Source: Blautia sp. | GTDB taxonomy: Bacteria > Bacillota > Clostridia > Lachnospirales > Lachnospiraceae | Direction: 5' to 3' | NCBI GenBank assembly: GCA_022764275.1 | Contig: JALERH010000028.1 | Span: forward strand, 1-64,000 | DNA: 64,000 nucleotides | The notes under the pieces: model-generated | The model's database searches: none | The model's input: only the letters and a program-made list of their open reading frames with translations | Told to the model about the DNA's origin: nothing | Translations under genes and position numbers: made by a program | Part shown: positions 22,081 to 32,670 of the stretch, piece by piece | Position numbering within the stretch: position 1 is the stretch's first letter | How the letters are laid out: the number at the start of each line of letters is the position of its first letter

Positions 22081-22107
22081 GGTGCTGCATTTTGCAGCGC
22101 CTCTTTT
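22081..22107 (+). terminator. Intrinsic terminator after the mreB-family gene
   Basis: GGTGCTGCA-ttt-TGCAGCGCC followed by TCTTTT. Confidence 0.75.
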
Positions 22108-22137
22108 GGCTATATAAATACGCGAGGAGATGAGCAG

Positions 22138-24366
22138 ATGAGCGAAACCGTTACCGGATACATAGATCATATCATATTTCGCAATGAAGAGAACGGATAT
22201 ACGGTCATGGTAATGAAAAATACCGGTGTGGAGGAGGAACTGACATGTGTTGGAACCTTTCCGGACATCAGTCAGGGTGTTACCATTGAGGCAGCAGGAA
22301 GCTTTACACATCATCCGGTCTATGGAAAACAGTTTCAGATTACATCCTTTGTGGAAAAAATGCCGGAAGACACCGAAGCGATGGAACGCTATCTGGGATC
22401 AGGAGCCATAAAGGGAATCGGAGCGGCTCTTGCGGCGCGGATCGTGCGCCGATTCGGAGAAGATACGCTGCGGATCGTGGACGAAGAACCGGAACGTCTG
22501 GCGGAAGTAAAAGGAATCAGTGAGAAAAAGGCAAGGGAGATCGCGGCACAGATAACGGAAAAAGCGGATATGCGGCGTGCCATGATCTTTCTGCAGAAAT
22601 ATGGGATTTCCCTGAATCTGGGAGCAAAGATATACCAGAAATACGGACAGTCTGTATATTCGGTTTTGCAGGAAAACCCTTACCGTCTGGCAGAGGACAT
22701 CTCCGGGGTTGGCTTTAAGATCGCGGATGAGATTGCTTCGAGAATCGGTATTCATGCAGATTCAGATTACAGGATCCAGAGCGGCATGGTGTATACTCTC
22801 TTGCAGGCTTCGGGGGAGGGTCATATCTATCTGCCGAAAGAGGAGCTTTTTATCCGCAGTGCAAGGCTGCTGGATGTGGACCCATCCTATATGGAGAAGC
22901 ACCTGATGGACATGGCTATTGACCGCAAAGTGATCATGAAGGAACGGGAAGGGGAAACACTTGTATATCCGAGCAGGTATTACCAGCTTGAGCTGAATAC
23001 AGCGCGCATGCTCTGCGAACTGAATATCCGCTGTCCACAGGATAGGGAATTCATGGAACAGAGGATTTCCGGAATTGAGAAAGAAACAGGAACCGTATTG
23101 GATGCTATGCAGAAGAAGGCAGTCATGGAGGCTGCCGAAAATGGCCTTTTTATTCTGACCGGAGGTCCGGGAACCGGAAAGACCACCACCATCAATGCCA
23201 TTATCCGTTTCTTTGAAGGAGAAGGTGCTGTCCTGCGGCTGGCTGCTCCTACCGGGCGCGCTGCAAAACGTATGACAGAGACCACAGGGTATGAAGCACA
23301 GACGATCCACAGGCTTCTGGAACTGAACGGAATTCCGGAGGAGGAACGGGAAAATCAGGGCATCCATTTTGACCGGAATGCCCAGAACCCGTTGGAGGCG
23401 GATGTGATCATCATTGATGAGATGTCTATGGTGGATATTTTTCTTATGCATTCCCTGCTTCAGGCGGTGACAGCCGGAACAAGGCTGGTACTGGTGGGAG
23501 ATGAAAATCAGCTGCCCAGTGTAGGACCGGGAAATGTGCTGCGGGATATCATTCACAGTAAAGCTTTCCCAGTGGTGGAACTGACGAAGATTTTCCGTCA
23601 GGCTTCCCAGAGCGATATCGTGGTAAATGCGCATAAGATCAATAAAGGGGAGCAGGTATCCATTGACAATAAGAGCCGGGATTTCTTTTTCCTGAAACGA
23701 TATGACGCGGACATCATCATTCGTGTGGTGATTGCCCTGATCCAGGAAAAACTGCCCCGATATGTGAATGCCAGACCTTTTGAAATCCAGGTGCTTACCC
23801 CCATGAGAAAAGGACTTCTTGGAGTGGAACGGTTAAATCAGATTCTGCAGAGATATCTGAATCCGCCGGATGCCGGGAAAAAAGAAAAAGAGCTTGGAGA
23901 CCGGCTTTTCCGGGAAGGGGATAAGGTCATGCAGGTGAAAAACAATTATCAGCTGGAGTGGGAAGTGCGTGGAAAATACGGGATTCCTGTGGAAAAAGGC
24001 ATCGGTGTGTTTAACGGTGATACCGGGATACTCAAAGAGATCAACGAATTTTCCGAGACGGCTTCCGTAGAATTTGAAGATGGCCGTTATGCGGAATATT
24101 CCTTTAAACAGCTGGAAGAACTGGAGCTCGCCTATGCGATTACGATTCATAAATCCCAGGGATCCGAGTATCCGGCTGTGATTTTGCCCATCCTTTCCGG
24201 TCCCAGAATGCTTCTGAACCGTAATCTGCTTTATACTGCAGTTACGAGAGCGAGAAAATGTGTGACTGTGGTGGGAAGTGAGGTAACCTTCGGGGAGATG
24301 ATCAAAAATGAAAAACAGCAGAAACGTTACAGCTCGCTGGATGAGAGGATTCAGGAACTTTCCTGA
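22138..24366 (+). CDS. recD2: RecD2-like SF1B DNA helicase
   Basis: N-terminal RecD2 domain with HhH repeats; Walker A LTGGPGTGKTTTINAI; GDENQLPSVGPG; YAITIHKSQGSEYPAV. Confidence 0.95.
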   Translation: MSETVTGYIDHIIFRNEENGYTVMVMKNTGVEEELTCVGTFPDISQGVTIEAAGSFTHHPVYGKQFQITSFVEKMPEDTEAMERYLGSGAIKGIGAALAARIVRRFGEDTLRIVDEEPERLAEVKGISEKKAREIAAQITEKADMRRAMIFLQKYGISLNLGAKIYQKYGQSVYSVLQENPYRLAEDISGVGFKIADEIASRIGIHADSDYRIQSGMVYTLLQASGEGHIYLPKEELFIRSARLLDVDPSYMEKHLMDMAIDRKVIMKEREGETLVYPSRYYQLELNTARMLCELNIRCPQDREFMEQRISGIEKETGTVLDAMQKKAVMEAAENGLFILTGGPGTGKTTTINAIIRFFEGEGAVLRLAAPTGRAAKRMTETTGYEAQTIHRLLELNGIPEEERENQGIHFDRNAQNPLEADVIIIDEMSMVDIFLMHSLLQAVTAGTRLVLVGDENQLPSVGPGNVLRDIIHSKAFPVVELTKIFRQASQSDIVVNAHKINKGEQVSIDNKSRDFFFLKRYDADIIIRVVIALIQEKLPRYVNARPFEIQVLTPMRKGLLGVERLNQILQRYLNPPDAGKKEKELGDRLFREGDKVMQVKNNYQLEWEVRGKYGIPVEKGIGVFNGDTGILKEINEFSETASVEFEDGRYAEYSFKQLEELELAYAITIHKSQGSEYPAVILPILSGPRMLLNRNLLYTAVTRARKCVTVVGSEVTFGEMIKNEKQQKRYSSLDERIQELS

Positions 24367-25048
24367 CATTCTGTATCCCAGATGCTGTCCTTTGTGCCAC
24401 AGGGTTCTGAAAGATCCTTCCAGACTTGTGTGTCCGCAGTGTGCCAGGGAAATACGGCCTGTTTCCGGCCCAAGGTGTTTCAAATGCGGAAAACCTGTGA
24501 GGGAAGAGGAGGAACTCTGTCCGGACTGCAGAAAAGTCCCCAGAGCCTTTGAGCAGGGGCGGGGCATTTTTCTTTATGACGACAGGATGAAGGACTCCCT
24601 GATGAAGTACAAATATTTTGGACGGCGGGAGTACGGAAGATTTTATGCAAAAGCCATGTGCCTGTATGCCGGAAAAGAACTGGAGCGCTGGAAACCGGAT
24701 ATCATTGTACCTGTGCCGCTGCACTGGAAAAAGCAGCGGATGCGGGGCTTTAATCAGGCCGCATTTCTGGCAGAACAGATTTCAAAGCAGACAGGGATTC
24801 CGGCAGACTGTACTCTCGTAAAGAAAACCAAAAAAACAAAATCACAGAAAAAACTGGATGCAGCCCAGAGAAGAAATAATCTGAAAGAAGCTTTTCAGGT
24901 GAGAGAAGAAGTAAACGGGAAAAAAATTCTGGTGGTGGATGACGTTTATACGACGGGAAGTACCATGGATGCTATGGCATCCTGCCTGCGGGATAAAGGG
25001 GCCGATAAGGTATGGTTCCTTACCCTGTGTATCGGGCGAAATCAGTGA
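24308..25048 (+). CDS. comF: ComF family phosphoribosyltransferase-like protein
   Basis: Zinc-finger cysteines (CCPLCHRVL..CPQC..CFKCGKP..CPDC) and PRPP loop ILVVDDVYTTGSTM; starts inside the recD2 3' end; ATG 24341 is an alternative start. Confidence 0.9.
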   Translation: MKNSRNVTARWMRGFRNFPDILYPRCCPLCHRVLKDPSRLVCPQCAREIRPVSGPRCFKCGKPVREEEELCPDCRKVPRAFEQGRGIFLYDDRMKDSLMKYKYFGRREYGRFYAKAMCLYAGKELERWKPDIIVPVPLHWKKQRMRGFNQAAFLAEQISKQTGIPADCTLVKKTKKTKSQKKLDAAQRRNNLKEAFQVREEVNGKKILVVDDVYTTGSTMDAMASCLRDKGADKVWFLTLCIGRNQ

Positions 25049-25159
25049 ACAAACTGTCAAAAACGATTCCAAAAAACACTTTTCATGAATGGGGATATAT
25101 GATACAATCAATCTGTATGAGTATTGGTATTTTCCAAATAGAAGCGTAAGGAGTCATTT

Positions 25160-25594
25160 ATGATAAACGAAGAAAAAGTAAAAATAATGAACCAGCTTGC
25201 CATGTATGAAACGAAAGAAGGAAGAAAATACCTTCCGGTCAGCAGGTATTACAGAAGCGATTATATTGGTCTGGCACTGATTAAAAATTTCTTTCTGGTT
25301 ACAATTGGATATGTTCTGATACTGGCAGCCATTGGTGCATATAATGCAGAATATCTGCTGAATAATGTTCACAAGATGAATCTGGTCAGTCTGGGAGCTG
25401 TGGTAGTGGCAGGATATGTGGTCGTACTGGCAGTGTATTCCATCCTGACGTATATTCAGTATACTGTGAAATACCACCGTGCGAAAAAGAGTGTGAAAAA
25501 TTATTACAGTATGCTGACCAGACTTGAGAAGATATACAGCCGTGAGGAAAAAAAGTCTACAGGACGGGAAATGGCAGGAGGATATAAGAAATGA
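25160..25594 (+). CDS. Hypothetical membrane protein
   Basis: 144 aa, two TM segments; overlaps the next ORF by 4 nt. Confidence 0.7.
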   Translation: MINEEKVKIMNQLAMYETKEGRKYLPVSRYYRSDYIGLALIKNFFLVTIGYVLILAAIGAYNAEYLLNNVHKMNLVSLGAVVVAGYVVVLAVYSILTYIQYTVKYHRAKKSVKNYYSMLTRLEKIYSREEKKSTGREMAGGYKK

Positions 25595-26700
25595 CAGCAT
25601 TACTTGAATTAAAACAGAAAATCAAGGGCGTATACGGGCAGTATGAGATGTATATTCTGCCGATATTGAAATTTATTCTTGCACTGGTTTATTTCGTATG
25701 GATCAATTCCAATATGGGTTATATGAGCCAGCTGAACAATCTTTTCCTCGTATTGATTCTGGCGCTGATCTGTTCGATTCTGCCCTCTGCGGCCATGGTG
25801 TATATTGGCTTTGCCATGATACTTCTTCACAGCTATGCCCTTGGCATTGAAGTGGCTGGCGTAATGCTGGTACTGATTCTTCTGATGATGATCTTTTTCC
25901 TCAGATTCAGTTCCGGACAGAATATTGTGATGGTGTATACACCTTTATCATTTGCATTTAATATCCCGGCGCTTCTTCCTATTGGAAGCGGCCTTCTTGG
26001 AAGTGCTTTGTCTGCAATCCCTGCAGGCTGCGGTGTGATAATGTATTATTTCATCCGGTTTCTTCGTGCACAGTCCGGTATTCTTTCGAATGCGGATACA
26101 GAGATTACGGATAAGCTCCAGATCATGGCAGACGGATTGGTACAGAACTGGGGAATGTGGATTACAGTGGTTGCCTTTGTTGCGGTAATCCTTCTGGTGC
26201 ATCTGATCCGCACACGTTCCTTTGACTACGCGTGGAGAATTGCGATCATTGCAGGCGGAGTTGTCTATGTACTTGTCATGCTGGGCGGAAGTTTCTGCCT
26301 GAATGCAACGGTTTCCATGGTTCCGCTTCTGGTCTGCACGGTTGTTGCGGTTCTGGCGGGAATCGTTCTGGAATTTTTTGTTTTCGGTGGAGATTACAGC
26401 CGTACCGAGCGGCTTGAGTACGAAGATGATGAGTATATTTACTATGTAAAAGCCGTACCGAAGGCGTCTGTGTCCACTTCTGAGAGAAGTATCAAGAAGA
26501 TCAACGCAGAGCCGATACGGGAGGAAAAGAAAACAGACGAAAATACAGTGACTTATGCAAATCCTGTTTTTCAGGGAGACGAGAAACCCAGAAGAAAAAA
26601 GGCATCTCCACATTCCGGTTCAGCACGTCCGGTACAGAAGCCGGCTGTGAATGATGTGGATTTTGAGAAAAAACTGGAGGAGTCCCTCAGGGATCTGTAA
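25591..26700 (+). CDS. Polytopic membrane protein of unknown function
   Basis: About 8 TM segments plus a charged C-terminal tail; same apparent operon as cdaA. Confidence 0.75.
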   Translation: MTALLELKQKIKGVYGQYEMYILPILKFILALVYFVWINSNMGYMSQLNNLFLVLILALICSILPSAAMVYIGFAMILLHSYALGIEVAGVMLVLILLMMIFFLRFSSGQNIVMVYTPLSFAFNIPALLPIGSGLLGSALSAIPAGCGVIMYYFIRFLRAQSGILSNADTEITDKLQIMADGLVQNWGMWITVVAFVAVILLVHLIRTRSFDYAWRIAIIAGGVVYVLVMLGGSFCLNATVSMVPLLVCTVVAVLAGIVLEFFVFGGDYSRTERLEYEDDEYIYYVKAVPKASVSTSERSIKKINAEPIREEKKTDENTVTYANPVFQGDEKPRRKKASPHSGSARPVQKPAVNDVDFEKKLEESLRDL

Positions 26701-26787
26701 GGTTTTTGTGTCCGCCCCTGCTGCCGCTATGTATACGGAGCGGTTCACAATACGGAAATTTTGAAATATGGAGGGAAGGAGAACACT

Positions 26788-27678
26788 ATGCAGGATATAT
26801 CAGTTATAGTATCACAGTATCTGTCAAAGCTGTCTTTGCCGGGTATGGGAATTACAGATGTGATAGAGATTGCCCTGATTTCATTTTTTATCTATCAGTT
26901 TATGGTCTGGATAAAATTTACACGGGCGTATACATTGCTAAAGGGTATCCTGACCGTAGTGGCATTTATTCTGATCGCCTATATTTTCAAGATGAATACG
27001 ATCCTCTGGATCGTGAAAAATCTTGCGAGCGTTCTGCTGCTTAGTGTGGTTGTTATCTTCCAGCCGGAACTCCGAAAGGTCCTGGAGCAGCTGGGACAGA
27101 AAAAAATCATGGCAGCTATCATTCCTTTTGATACAGGAAAGGAAGTACAGGAACGCTTTACTGATAAAACAGTAAACGAACTTGTAAAAGCATGCTTTGA
27201 TATGGGTGAGGTGAAAACAGGAGCCCTGATCGTCATCGAACAGGAAAACCGGCTCAGTGAGTATGAGCGTACCGGTATCAATGTGGATGCAGTGATCACC
27301 AGTCAGCTCCTGATCAATATCTTTGAGCATAATACACCGCTTCATGACGGAGCGGTACTTATACGGGAAAACCGTATTGTTGCAGCAACCTGTTATCTTC
27401 CTCTGTCTGATAATATGGAACTGAGCAAACAGCTGGGCACACGCCACAGAGCTGGTGTTGGCATCAGTGAGGTCAGCGATTCCATTACGATTATTGTTTC
27501 TGAGGAAACGGGACAGGTATCCATTGCTCAGAACGGACGACTCACAAGAGGTGTTACAAGTGCAGAGCTTCGTGCAGCTCTTGTAAAGGCTCAGAATAAA
27601 AAGGTTGTCAATAACAGCAAACTTCGTCATCTGCTGAAAGGGAGAGTGAAACATGAAGAAGAGAAAGCTGACAGATAA
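26788..27678 (+). CDS. cdaA: Diadenylate cyclase CdaA
   Basis: Three N-terminal TMs; DAC motifs DGAVLIRENRIVAATCYLPLS and GTRHRAGVGISE. Confidence 0.96.
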   Translation: MQDISVIVSQYLSKLSLPGMGITDVIEIALISFFIYQFMVWIKFTRAYTLLKGILTVVAFILIAYIFKMNTILWIVKNLASVLLLSVVVIFQPELRKVLEQLGQKKIMAAIIPFDTGKEVQERFTDKTVNELVKACFDMGEVKTGALIVIEQENRLSEYERTGINVDAVITSQLLINIFEHNTPLHDGAVLIRENRIVAATCYLPLSDNMELSKQLGTRHRAGVGISEVSDSITIIVSEETGQVSIAQNGRLTRGVTSAELRAALVKAQNKKVVNNSKLRHLLKGRVKHEEEKADR

Positions 27679-28948
27679 CATCCCTTTAAAGATTATGTCG
27701 ATACTTGTGGGAATCCTGATATGGGTTCTGGTTGTCAATGTGGATAATCCCATTGACCAGAAAAACATTACCATCCAGGGTGACAACGTGGAATTGCTGA
27801 ATAAGGCATATGTAGACAGTGCCAATATGATGTGCATGCAGGATGATGATCCGGATCCTGTCCGTGTGACGATTACGGCAGAAAGAAAGACTCTGAGCCG
27901 TATCACCGCATCGGATATCACGGTTACGGCAGACCTGCAGCAGGCTGTCAGCCTGGATACAGATCCGGTCATGGTACCGATCACAGCATCCTGTCCGGGA
28001 ATCGCTCCGGGAAATATTAAGGTAACCCCTCAGTATTTAAGTGTTCATCTGGAAGAAAAAGCCACACAGGAATTTCTGGTGAATGTAAATTATGGTGACA
28101 GCAAGCCGGGAAAAGGCTATGAGGTTGGAACACAGACTGCCAGCCCGGAGAAAGTAAAGATTACAGGACCCAAGTCTCTGATTAATAAAATAGATAAAGT
28201 ATATGCTACGGTGAGCGTGGAAGGTAAGACAAAAGATTTCACGGAGGAGGTCAACCTTACCATAACGGACAAGAATCAGGATGCCCTGAGCGGAAGAATG
28301 GCTTATCTGACCATAGACAATTCCAAGGTTCTGGTCACCACCAAATTCTGGAAAATTCAGACAGAGGTGAAGATAAGCGGTGAGTACGTAGGTGAGCCGG
28401 CAGCCGGATATCGGGTTGACAGTGTAACGACTGTACCGGATACCATCAGTCTGGCAGGAACGGAGCAGGCACTGGAAACACTGAGGCAAAATGACAATAC
28501 ACTCTGGATCGGCGGAGAGAGTATTGATATCTCCGGTGAAAAGAGCGACATTGAAAAGAAGCTGAGTTTAAAGGATGTGCTTCCGGAGGGAACGAAGCTG
28601 ACCAGCGGAACCAGCGAGGATGTCTGGGTGAAGGTTACGATTTTGCCGGAGGGAAGCCATTCCTATGGACTTCCGTCCAATGAGGTTAAGGTTGAAAATC
28701 TGCCGGAAGATCTTCAGCTGGCATTTGGAACAGATAAGATTGAAATCAGGATAAAAGCCGCAGACGGTGAAATCGAGGATTTCAATGTGAACGATGTAAA
28801 AGCCACTGTTGACCTGGAAGGTATGACAGTAGGAAGTTTCCAGATTCCGGTGAAAGTAGAGCTCCCGGAAGGATATGAGCTTTTGGATGATGTTTCAGCG
28901 GACGTGACACTGTCTGAAATATCAAATGCAGAAGAAAATAATGGATAG
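27653..28948 (+). CDS. cdaR: YbbR-domain protein CdaR
   Basis: Single N-terminal TM and repeated YbbR-like domains; overlaps the cdaA 3' end. Confidence 0.93.
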   Translation: MKKRKLTDNIPLKIMSILVGILIWVLVVNVDNPIDQKNITIQGDNVELLNKAYVDSANMMCMQDDDPDPVRVTITAERKTLSRITASDITVTADLQQAVSLDTDPVMVPITASCPGIAPGNIKVTPQYLSVHLEEKATQEFLVNVNYGDSKPGKGYEVGTQTASPEKVKITGPKSLINKIDKVYATVSVEGKTKDFTEEVNLTITDKNQDALSGRMAYLTIDNSKVLVTTKFWKIQTEVKISGEYVGEPAAGYRVDSVTTVPDTISLAGTEQALETLRQNDNTLWIGGESIDISGEKSDIEKKLSLKDVLPEGTKLTSGTSEDVWVKVTILPEGSHSYGLPSNEVKVENLPEDLQLAFGTDKIEIRIKAADGEIEDFNVNDVKATVDLEGMTVGSFQIPVKVELPEGYELLDDVSADVTLSEISNAEENNG

Positions 28949-28960
28949 GGGTGTGATATT

Positions 28961-29224
28961 ATGGTAAGTCAGAAGGTAACCGTGAAAAACCCGTCAGGTC
29001 TTCATCTGCGGCCTGCCGGAATCCTGTGCAAGGAGGCCATGAAATACAAATCTCTGATCACCTTTAATTACAGTGACGGAACAGCAAATGCAAAGAGCGT
29101 TCTGAGTGTACTGGGAGCATGTGTGAAGTGCGGGGATGAGATTGAGATTTTTTGTGAAGGTACAGATGAAAAAGAAGCATTGGAAGGTTTGATCACGTCC
29201 ATTGAGAGCGGATTGGGCGAGTAA
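28961..29224 (+). CDS. HPr-family phosphocarrier protein
   Basis: VKNPSGLHLRPAGILCKEA active-site His region; 87 aa. Confidence 0.92.
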   Translation: MVSQKVTVKNPSGLHLRPAGILCKEAMKYKSLITFNYSDGTANAKSVLSVLGACVKCGDEIEIFCEGTDEKEALEGLITSIESGLGE

Positions 29225-29254
29225 AAATCAGGAATCTGTTTAGGAGGAAGAAAA

Positions 29255-31288
29255 TTGAAAAAGAAATTGGTTGCAGTATTGCTGGGAATGTCTCTGATGT
29301 TGTCATCTGCCCCGGGAGTCGGAGCAGAAGCAATGGATGGAGGCTTTGCAGCAGAGTTTGATTCGGAAACAGAAGCAACGTCGGAAGCAGTGACCGAGGC
29401 ACCGGAAGAGACAGCTCAGGAGGAGTCTGCATTTGAAGATGGATTTACTTCCGGTGAGGAAAATGATCATGAAGAAACCAATATCCCGGATATATTTGGC
29501 GAAGGGGAAAGCGTGACAGATGGTGCCTCTGAAGCTGCAGACGGGACAGAAGAACAGGAAAAGAAAAACTGCTGGCAATGGGATCGATTGGCAGGCGCTT
29601 TCCAATATTATGGAGAAAACGGTGAACCGATGACCATGGAAGAAGTGGAAGCACTGTGGAAGGCTCAGGGCAAATATACGGGCTATTACGAAATTGACAA
29701 CGAATATTATTGCCTGGACGAAAATGGAATTCCCAGAACGGGCGAAATTACGCTGACGGTAAACGGCATTTCTGCTGCCTACTATTTTGATCCGGCAGTG
29801 GATTCCCTGGGGATTTTCGGAAAAATGTTCCGAAATGGATGGCGTTGTTTCAATGACGAAAAGGGCGAGAGATGGGTCTGCTACGACACAGGAGAACAGA
29901 ATCCTGCGGATATGGGAAAACTCTATGTCCACGGCACAATTGCCACAGAACTGGATAATCTCAAGGGTGGCGACACCTATCTGATTGATAAAAATGGCTA
30001 CCTGCTTAAGGGAAAAACCATGACAAAGGCAGCAGATGGCTGCTATTATGCTACAGATGCCGCAGGCCGTGTATATAAGGATAAGATTATCACCTATAAG
30101 AATAATAAGTATTATTTCGGCTCAGATGGCAAAAAGGTAATCTGGCAGAACAGCTGGCACCGTTGCCCGGGAGCTGGAAACCGTCTTTATTATTTTGGAA
30201 AAAAGCCCGGCAGAATCGAAAAGAAGACAGGCTGGCAGAAGATTCCGAGAAGTAACGGAAAGTTCTACGGATGGTTTTACTTTAACAAAAATGGCGATCA
30301 CTATGTCGATAAGCTTACCTCGAGCGGTTATTATTTTAAACCGGACGGCAGACTTGCCAGTGGTCTTACCGTGATTGGCGGAAAGAGCTATTTCTTTGAG
30401 ATTTCCACTTCTGAGACACGGAAAGGAAAGATGATAAAGGGTAAGATGTTTACCTACAAGAAGAAGACCTACTATGCATCTGCAAGTGGTGTGCTCCGTG
30501 GAAGCGGTTGGCAGAAGATTGACGGCGATTATTACTATTTTAAAGATATGGTTGCCGTAAAAGATACTTTCATCAAAAAAGGTAATACATACGGATATCT
30601 TGACAACACTGGAAAATTTACAACGGGATGGGTTGTTGTGGATGATTCCAGAAATCTTGTTCGGTACCTGAATCCGGATAAAAAAGGATTTGTGCAGAAT
30701 ACTTCCAAGTGGATTGACGGAAAACTCTATTATTTTGATAAAGATGGATATCGTATCAACGATCTGACATCCAGATATACAAGCGGATACAGTCTGGAAG
30801 TTGACCGTGTCAATGGAGTCATGACCGTGTACGCAGAGGGTGGAACAGTACCGGTAAAATCTATTCGTGTTTCTGTCGGCTTGTCCGGAACACCGACGCC
30901 GACCGGAACATATCGCCTTTCAAGAGGAGGAAGATGGCAGAGCCTGATGGGACCATCCTGGGGTCAGTATGCCAGTCATGTGGATGGAGCCGGACAGGGT
31001 GGAATCTTTGTTCACTCCATAGCATGCAGCCTGCCTAACAGCTATAACCTGCCTGTAAGTGCATATAATATGCTGGGTAATCCGGCATCACACGGATGCA
31101 TCCGTACCTGCGTTGCTGATGCAAAATGGGTTTATGAGCACTGCATTGGATCCCAGATCAGAATCTTCGATGGTGCCTATAAGGCACAGGAATCCTTCAA
31201 AGGACCACTGGGCCGCAGAGCACTGGAGCCATTAAGAGCACCGAAGAACGGCGGATACTATGACCCTACGGATCCGGCTGTAGTATAA
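29255..31288 (+). CDS. Secreted L,D-transpeptidase (YkuD) with wall-binding repeats
   Basis: Signal peptide, acidic linker, repeats of the W-x-YF-x-G type, YkuD motif VHSI...SHGCIRT. Confidence 0.9.
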   Translation: MKKKLVAVLLGMSLMLSSAPGVGAEAMDGGFAAEFDSETEATSEAVTEAPEETAQEESAFEDGFTSGEENDHEETNIPDIFGEGESVTDGASEAADGTEEQEKKNCWQWDRLAGAFQYYGENGEPMTMEEVEALWKAQGKYTGYYEIDNEYYCLDENGIPRTGEITLTVNGISAAYYFDPAVDSLGIFGKMFRNGWRCFNDEKGERWVCYDTGEQNPADMGKLYVHGTIATELDNLKGGDTYLIDKNGYLLKGKTMTKAADGCYYATDAAGRVYKDKIITYKNNKYYFGSDGKKVIWQNSWHRCPGAGNRLYYFGKKPGRIEKKTGWQKIPRSNGKFYGWFYFNKNGDHYVDKLTSSGYYFKPDGRLASGLTVIGGKSYFFEISTSETRKGKMIKGKMFTYKKKTYYASASGVLRGSGWQKIDGDYYYFKDMVAVKDTFIKKGNTYGYLDNTGKFTTGWVVVDDSRNLVRYLNPDKKGFVQNTSKWIDGKLYYFDKDGYRINDLTSRYTSGYSLEVDRVNGVMTVYAEGGTVPVKSIRVSVGLSGTPTPTGTYRLSRGGRWQSLMGPSWGQYASHVDGAGQGGIFVHSIACSLPNSYNLPVSAYNMLGNPASHGCIRTCVADAKWVYEHCIGSQIRIFDGAYKAQESFKGPLGRRALEPLRAPKNGGYYDPTDPAVV

Positions 31289-31303
31289 GATGAGAGGGAA
31301 TAT

Positions 31304-32662
31304 ATGAAAAAATGGAGAAACTGGTTGTCAGCGATTTTGCTGACAGCCATTTTTGCAGCAGGGTTTACAGCAGGGCAGTCGACAGTGAAAGCAGAGCCCA
31401 TGCCATATGACAGAAGCGATAATGTGTCACCGGAGGAACTGGTGCCACGTGTCGGTGCATCCCGCACGACGACGGTCAGCCCCAATGCATGGAAAAAGAT
31501 AAATGGAATCTGCTACAACGGAAGCGGTAAGGTTATTCCGGGAGCAATTACCAGAGGAATCGATGTCTCTGAGTGGCAGGGAAAGATTGACTGGCAGAAG
31601 GTAAAGAATTCCGATGTGGATTTTGCATTTGTACGAATTTCTTACGGAAGCGGTTATCTGGATAAAACTTATGATTACAATATGCAGGAAGCAGAACTGG
31701 CAGGCGTTCCGGTAGGAACGTACGTATATAGTCTGGCTACGAGCACTACGATGGCTCTGAAGGAAGCTCAGCTTGCCATTGAGAAGATGAAAGGGAAAAA
31801 AGTATCTTATCCGGTGGTGTTTGACCTGGAAGATGCAGGTACCATGGGGAAACTATCAAAATCCATGGTTTCCAAGATTGCGCTCACTTTCTGTGACGAG
31901 ATCCGAAAAGCCGGGTACACTCCCATGCTTTATATGAATCTGAACTGGTACAACAATCATGTAGACTGGAGCCTTCTGGAAGGATCCGGCCTGGACGTGT
32001 GGGTTGCCTCGTTCGGAGACACGATCAATGCTCCGGATAACAGCAAATACACATATACTATCTGGCAGAGCACGGCAGGTGACACGATTCCCGGCATGAA
32101 TACGACGAAGAAGCTGATTGACGGAATCCCACCCGAAAATAATGTGGATGTAAACTTTGGATTCGTGGATTATACAACGAAAATTGCGCCGCGCTGGGAG
32201 CCGAAGGCGGGCTATATTCCATCCACCCAGCCATTATATCCGGATGAAACCGTAAAAAACGGGCTTATTACGGAGAACGGCAAAACCTACTATTATGTGA
32301 ATGGAACGATGTACACCGGTTGGAGAAAAATCAGCGGGAAATATTATTTTTTCAGTAAAATAGCCGGATATATGCTGAAAAGCAAGCTGGTGAAGGTGGA
32401 TGGAGGTATTTACTATGTAGATAAGAATGGTGCACGTGTTTCCAATAAGTTTCTTACCAAAAGCAATAAGACCTATTATTTCGGCTCAAACGGGAAGGCA
32501 TACAAAGGATGGCATACCATTAACGGAAAAAAATACTATTTCTATAAAGGAGAGGGCCCAAATGCCGGTGTCCGCGCGGAAAATATTACGCTGACAAGCT
32601 CCACAGGCGTTGTCTCTGTATTTAATAAAAATGGCGTATGTACAAAGCAGTACAGGAAGTAA
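31304..32662 (+). CDS. GH25 lysozyme with C-terminal wall-binding repeats
   Basis: GIDVSEWQGKIDW, VFDLEDAG, YTIWQ; signal peptide; C-terminal repeats. Confidence 0.92.
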   Translation: MKKWRNWLSAILLTAIFAAGFTAGQSTVKAEPMPYDRSDNVSPEELVPRVGASRTTTVSPNAWKKINGICYNGSGKVIPGAITRGIDVSEWQGKIDWQKVKNSDVDFAFVRISYGSGYLDKTYDYNMQEAELAGVPVGTYVYSLATSTTMALKEAQLAIEKMKGKKVSYPVVFDLEDAGTMGKLSKSMVSKIALTFCDEIRKAGYTPMLYMNLNWYNNHVDWSLLEGSGLDVWVASFGDTINAPDNSKYTYTIWQSTAGDTIPGMNTTKKLIDGIPPENNVDVNFGFVDYTTKIAPRWEPKAGYIPSTQPLYPDETVKNGLITENGKTYYYVNGTMYTGWRKISGKYYFFSKIAGYMLKSKLVKVDGGIYYVDKNGARVSNKFLTKSNKTYYFGSNGKAYKGWHTINGKKYYFYKGEGPNAGVRAENITLTSSTGVVSVFNKNGVCTKQYRK

Positions 32663-32670
32663 TGGTATTT

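Noticed and set aside
20981-22090. 369-aa antisense ORF (-) opposite the mreB-family gene
   Set aside because: Shadow ORF; the plus strand encodes a canonical MreB-family protein.
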